From SCTD01 sp963781675 (lineage in GTDB: Bacteria > Actinomycetota > Actinomycetes > Mycobacteriales > SCTD01), in the NCBI GenBank assembly GCA_963781675.1, contig CAWAGF010000006.1, positions 434,001 to 498,000 of the forward strand: a DNA stretch of 64,000 bases, in the 5' to 3' direction. How positions within the stretch are numbered: position 1 is the first letter of the stretch; each line of letters begins with the position of its first letter. The notes under the pieces are model-generated. The model did no database searches. It saw nothing but the letters and a program-made list of their open reading frames with translations, and had not been told where the DNA came from. This document shows positions 61,010-64,000 of this stretch, one piece after another. The translations under genes and the position numbers were made by a program.

Positions 61010-61920
61010 CCACCGGAGCGGGGCGCCGCCGCGGGCTCCTGCAGCCCGGCGACCAGGTGCAGCTCACCGACCCCAAGGGGCGGATGCACACCATCACGCT
61101 CGAGGCGGGCAAGCAGTTCCACACCCACAAGGGGATCCTCGAGCACGACAGCCTCATCGGCGGCCCCGAGGGCGTGGTGGTCGCGATCGGCTCGGCGAGC
61201 TACCTCGCGCTGCGGCCGCTGCTGAGCGACTACGTCCTGTCGATGCCGCGCGGGGCGCAGGTCGTCTACCCCAAGGACTCCGGCCAGATCGTGCAGATGG
61301 CCGACATCTTCCCGGGCGCGCACGTCGTGGAGGCCGGCGTCGGGTCCGGCGCCCTGTCGATGTCGCTGCTGCGCGCGGTGGGCGACACCGGACGGCTCTC
61401 CTCGTACGAGCGCCGCGAGGAGTTCGCCGAGATCGCGAAGAAGAACGTCGAGCGGTACTTCGGCGGACCGCACCCGGCCTGGACCGTCACCGTCGGCGAC
61501 CTCGCGCAGGCGCTGGACGAGACCGACGTGGACCGCGTCGTGCTCGACATGCTGGCGCCCTGGGAGGTGCTCGACGCCGTCTCGCGCGCGCTGCGTCCGG
61601 GCGGCCTCGTCTGCGCCTACGTCGCCACCACCACCCAGCTGTCGAACGTCGTCGAGGCGCTGCGCGCGCACGGCACCTTCACCGAGCCGCAGTCGTGGGA
61701 GTCGATGGTCCGCGGCTGGCACGTCGAGGGGCTGGCCGTGCGTCCGGAGCACCGGATGATCGGCCACACCGGCTTCCTGTGCACCTCGCGCCGGCTGGCC
61801 GACGGGGTGGAGCCGCCGGTGCGTCGGCGCCGTCCGAGCAAGGGGATGGACCTGGCTCCTGAGGCTGTCGCTGACTCCGCGGTGGAGCGCACCGAGCCGT
61901 TCCGGCCGAACCTGCCCTAG
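61006..61920 (+). CDS. trmI: tRNA (adenine(58)-N(1))-methyltransferase
   Basis: A 304-residue TrmI that makes m1A58 in the T loop of tRNA using AdoMet. LLQPGDQVQLTDPKGRMHTI is the N-terminal beta domain. PKDSGQIVQMADIFPGAHVVEAG and GVGSGALSMSLLRAV are the AdoMet-binding site; VVLDMLAPWEVLDAVSRAL is motif IV. This gene is regularly found just upstream of the proteasomal ATPase gene in actinobacteria, as here. Its ATG overlaps the stop of a short leader frame. Confidence 0.95.
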   Translation: MTTGAGRRRGLLQPGDQVQLTDPKGRMHTITLEAGKQFHTHKGILEHDSLIGGPEGVVVAIGSASYLALRPLLSDYVLSMPRGAQVVYPKDSGQIVQMADIFPGAHVVEAGVGSGALSMSLLRAVGDTGRLSSYERREEFAEIAKKNVERYFGGPHPAWTVTVGDLAQALDETDVDRVVLDMLAPWEVLDAVSRALRPGGLVCAYVATTTQLSNVVEALRAHGTFTEPQSWESMVRGWHVEGLAVRPEHRMIGHTGFLCTSRRLADGVEPPVRRRRPSKGMDLAPEAVADSAVERTEPFRPNLP

Positions 61921-61957
61921 AGCGCGCCGCAACCGGCGAGAGTGCTTGCTCCGTACG

Positions 61958-61963
61958 TAGGAT
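61958..61963 (+). promoter_or_regulatory. -10 element TAGGAT of arc/mpa
   Basis: TAGGAT includes the first two bases of an in-frame ATG at 61962. Transcription must start downstream, so that ATG cannot be used and GTG 61998 is the credible start. Confidence 0.45.
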
Positions 61964-61997
61964 GCGGGAAGTCCTCGACTCCAGGGTGGTGAGGTAC

Positions 61998-63764
61998 GTG
62001 GCAGGAGCGCGCGGAAGCGCCTCGGACGACTCGGCGCAGGCGCGCGAGGTGTCCGAGCTGCAGGCCCAGGTGGGCTACCTCGAGCAGGAGGTCGGCGTCC
62101 TGCGGCGCAAGCTCGCCGACTCCCCGCGGCAGGTCCGCCAGCTCGAGGAGAGCCTGTCGGCGGCGCAGTCCTCGGTCGCCGGTCTCACCGGCCAGAACGA
62201 CCGGCTCGTCGGCACCCTGCGCGAGGCGCGGGACCAGATCGTCGCCCTCAAGGAGGAGGTCGAGCGCCTGGCCCAGCCGCCCAGTGGCTACGGCGTGTTC
62301 CTGGAACGGCACGAGGACGACACCGTCGACGTGTTCACCGGCGGCCGCAAGCTGCGCGTGACCGTCAGCCCCGGCATCGAGCTCGACGAGCTGCGCAAGG
62401 GCCAGGAGGTCATGCTCAACGAGGCGCTGAACGTCGTGAAGGCGCTGGAGTTCGAGACCCACGGCGACGTGGTGCTGCTCAAGGAGCTGCTGGCCGACGG
62501 CGAGCGCGCGCTCGTGCTCGGCCACACCGACGAGGAGCGCGTCGTCGCGCTGGCCGACTCGCTCAAGGACGTCCCGCTCAAGGCCGGCGACTCGCTGCTG
62601 CTCGACTCCCGCAGCGGCTGGGTCTACGAGCGCATCCCCAAGTCCGAGGTCGAGGAGCTGGTCCTCGAGGAGGTCCCCGACATCGACTACGGCGACATCG
62701 GCGGGCTGGCCGGGCAGATCGAGCAGATCCGCGACGCCGTCGAGCTGCCGTTCCTGCACAAGGACCTGTTCAAGGAGCACCAGCTGCGGCCGCCGAAGGG
62801 CGTGCTGCTGTACGGCCCGCCCGGGTGCGGGAAGACGCTCATCGCCAAGGCCGTCGCGAACAGCCTGGCCAAGAAGGTCGCCGAGGTCACCGGCAAGCCG
62901 GACGGCCGCGCCTACTTCCTGAACATCAAGGGCCCGGAGCTGCTCAACAAGTACGTCGGCGAGACCGAGCGGCACATCCGCCTGGTCTTCCAGCGCGCCC
63001 GCGAGAAGGCCTCCGAGGGCACGCCCGTCATCGTCTTCTTCGACGAGATGGACTCCATCTTCCGCACCCGCGGGTCGGGCGTGAGCTCCGACGTCGAGAC
63101 GACGATCGTCCCGCAGCTGCTGAGCGAGATCGACGGCGTCGAGACGCTCGAGAACGTCGTCGTCATCGGCGCGTCCAACCGCGAGGACATGATCGACCCG
63201 GCGATCCTGCGTCCCGGCCGCCTCGACGTGAAGATCAAGATCGAGCGTCCCGACGCGGAGGCCGCCAAGGACATCTTCGGCAAGTACATCCGCACCGACC
63301 TGCCGCTGCACGCCGACGACCTGGCCGAGCACGGCGGCAGCCGCGAGGCGACCGTCGCGGCGATGATCCAGCGGACCGTCGAGCGCATCTACACCGAGGC
63401 GGAGGACAACCGCTTCATCGAGGTCACCTACGCCAACGGCGACAAGGAGGTCCTGTACTTCAAGGACTTCAACTCCGGCGCCATGATCGAGAACATCGTC
63501 GCCCGCGCCAAGAAGATGGCCATCAAGGACTTCCTCGAGACCGGTCAGAAGGGGCTGCGGCTGCAGCACCTCATGAGCGCGTGCATCGACGAGTTCAAGG
63601 AGAACGAGGACCTCCCGAACACCACGAACCCCGACGACTGGGCCCGCATCTCCGGCAAGAAGGGCGAGCGCATCGTCTACCTGCGCACGCTCGTCACCAG
63701 CGCGAAGGGCTCGGAGACCGGGCGCTCGATCGACACGGTCGCCAACACGGGTCAGTACCTCTAG
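61998..63764 (+). CDS. arc: Proteasome-associated AAA ATPase (ARC/Mpa)
   Basis: A 588-residue hexameric ATPase that unfolds pupylated proteins and feeds them into the 20S proteasome. Residues about 13-92 form the coiled coil that binds Pup, then two OB folds. The AAA module has Walker A LLYGPPGCGKT (273-280) and Walker B VIVFFDEMDS (344-350). The C-terminus ends QYL, the proteasome-docking tail. GTG 61998 has GAGG five bases upstream; the earlier ATG lies within the predicted -10 box. Confidence 0.96.
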   Translation: MAGARGSASDDSAQAREVSELQAQVGYLEQEVGVLRRKLADSPRQVRQLEESLSAAQSSVAGLTGQNDRLVGTLREARDQIVALKEEVERLAQPPSGYGVFLERHEDDTVDVFTGGRKLRVTVSPGIELDELRKGQEVMLNEALNVVKALEFETHGDVVLLKELLADGERALVLGHTDEERVVALADSLKDVPLKAGDSLLLDSRSGWVYERIPKSEVEELVLEEVPDIDYGDIGGLAGQIEQIRDAVELPFLHKDLFKEHQLRPPKGVLLYGPPGCGKTLIAKAVANSLAKKVAEVTGKPDGRAYFLNIKGPELLNKYVGETERHIRLVFQRAREKASEGTPVIVFFDEMDSIFRTRGSGVSSDVETTIVPQLLSEIDGVETLENVVVIGASNREDMIDPAILRPGRLDVKIKIERPDAEAAKDIFGKYIRTDLPLHADDLAEHGGSREATVAAMIQRTVERIYTEAEDNRFIEVTYANGDKEVLYFKDFNSGAMIENIVARAKKMAIKDFLETGQKGLRLQHLMSACIDEFKENEDLPNTTNPDDWARISGKKGERIVYLRTLVTSAKGSETGRSIDTVANTGQYL

Positions 63765-63820
63765 GGACACTCGACACCTCCGTCGCTGCCGCAAGACGCG
63801 CCGGGGTCCCCGTCCGCACC

Positions 63821-63826
63821 TAGGCT
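63821..63826 (+). promoter_or_regulatory. -10 element TAGGCT of dop
   Basis: TAGGCT ends six bases before ATG 63833. Confidence 0.5.
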
Positions 63827-63832
63827 CGGCCC

Positions 63833-64000
63833 ATGACCACGCGCCGCGTCATGGGCATCGAGACGGAGTACGGCGTGTCCGTGCCCGGGCAGCCCGCGAG
63901 CGGCGCGATGGTCGCCTCCAGCCAGGTCGTGAACGGCTGGGCCAGCGGCATGGCCGAGGGACCGGCGCGCAGCCGCCGCACGCGCTGGGACTTCGAGGAG
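63833..64000 (+). CDS. dop: Pup deamidase/depupylase Dop, N-terminal part
   Basis: Only the first 56 codons are in the window. RRVMGIETEYGVSVPGQP is the glutamine-synthetase-like ATP-binding opening shared by Dop and PafA; the position directly after the ARC gene and the EYGVSVPGQ wording favour Dop. Dop deamidates the C-terminal glutamine of Pup and removes Pup from substrates. The gene continues past the window end. Confidence 0.88.
   Translation, partial: MTTRRVMGIETEYGVSVPGQPASGAMVASSQVVNGWASGMAEGPARSRRTRWDFEE

Overview
The window is one continuous stretch of a very GC-rich, high-coding-density actinobacterial chromosome. Third codon positions are almost all G or C. The gene content is diagnostic for Actinomycetes: Pup-proteasome genes (ARC/Mpa ATPase and the start of Dop), the mycothiol ligase MshC, a WhiB regulator, WXG100 and EspG-like type VII secretion genes, DUF3090, DUF3097, DUF5703 and SCO1664-family proteins, an F420-type LLM oxidoreductase and a C-terminally cysteine-bearing ferrochelatase. 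The genus cannot be named from this sequence alone; the set would fit the Frankiales, Geodermatophilales or Kineosporiales part of the class.

Layout. 1-20 kb: FAD oxidoreductase (cut by the window edge), quinone reductase, Pro/Ala-rich secreted protein, ferrochelatase, GH13 glucosidase, SerB, DUF3097 protein, DEAD/DEAH helicase, old-yellow-enzyme-type reductase, TrmH methyltransferase, GNAT, beta-lactamase-fold hydrolase, an AceE-like TPP enzyme and an acyl-CoA oxidase-like flavoenzyme. 19-30 kb: M56 peptidase and BlaI repressor divergent from WhiB across a four-half-site operator array, then MoxR, DUF58 and VWA genes, a WXG-like / EspG-like / lipase-like type VII trio, a GNAT plus acyl-CoA-synthetase fusion and a cyclophilin. 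30-41 kb: tRNA-Leu, M20 peptidase, subtilase, aldo/keto reductase, LLM oxidoreductase, two UppP paralogues, a CPBP protease and an LPXTG-anchored LVIVD protein. 41-49 kb: CorA, phosphatase / DUF3090 / SCO1664 / MshC cluster, matrixin, WXG100 protein, PAC2, hydrolase and universal stress protein. 49-64 kb: MetH, HAD phosphatase, class II aldolase, RecB-like nuclease, homogentisate dioxygenase and FAH hydrolase on either side of a secreted M6 protease, site-2 protease, TrmI, ARC and Dop.

Expression. More than twenty genes start 6-10 bases after a TAG-N-N-T or CAG-N-N-T element, so leaderless transcription appears to be a main mode. In three places the TAG stop codon of one gene is also the beginning of the -10 box of the next. 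Many other genes are coupled by ATGA, GTGA, TTGA or, unusually, CTGA overlaps.

Sequence integrity. At least eleven genes contain apparent single-base insertions that break or bend the reading frame, nearly all an extra G or C outside homopolymers. Nine genes are therefore entered as broken reading frames, although their protein sequence is otherwise well conserved. The insertion bias looks more like residual long-read error than gene decay, but it needs read-level proof. Three short tandem duplications sit at gene ends (25.1, 37.7 and 60.9 kb).

Most interesting unexplained structures: an identical 11-base motif exactly 45 bases upstream of the -10 boxes of both WXG-type genes; a 57-base near-perfect palindrome plus eight 9-base repeats lying in frame inside a UppP paralogue; a roughly 320-base inverted-repeat element between the WXG100 and PAC2 genes; and a predicted 11-codon leader ORF overlapping trmI.
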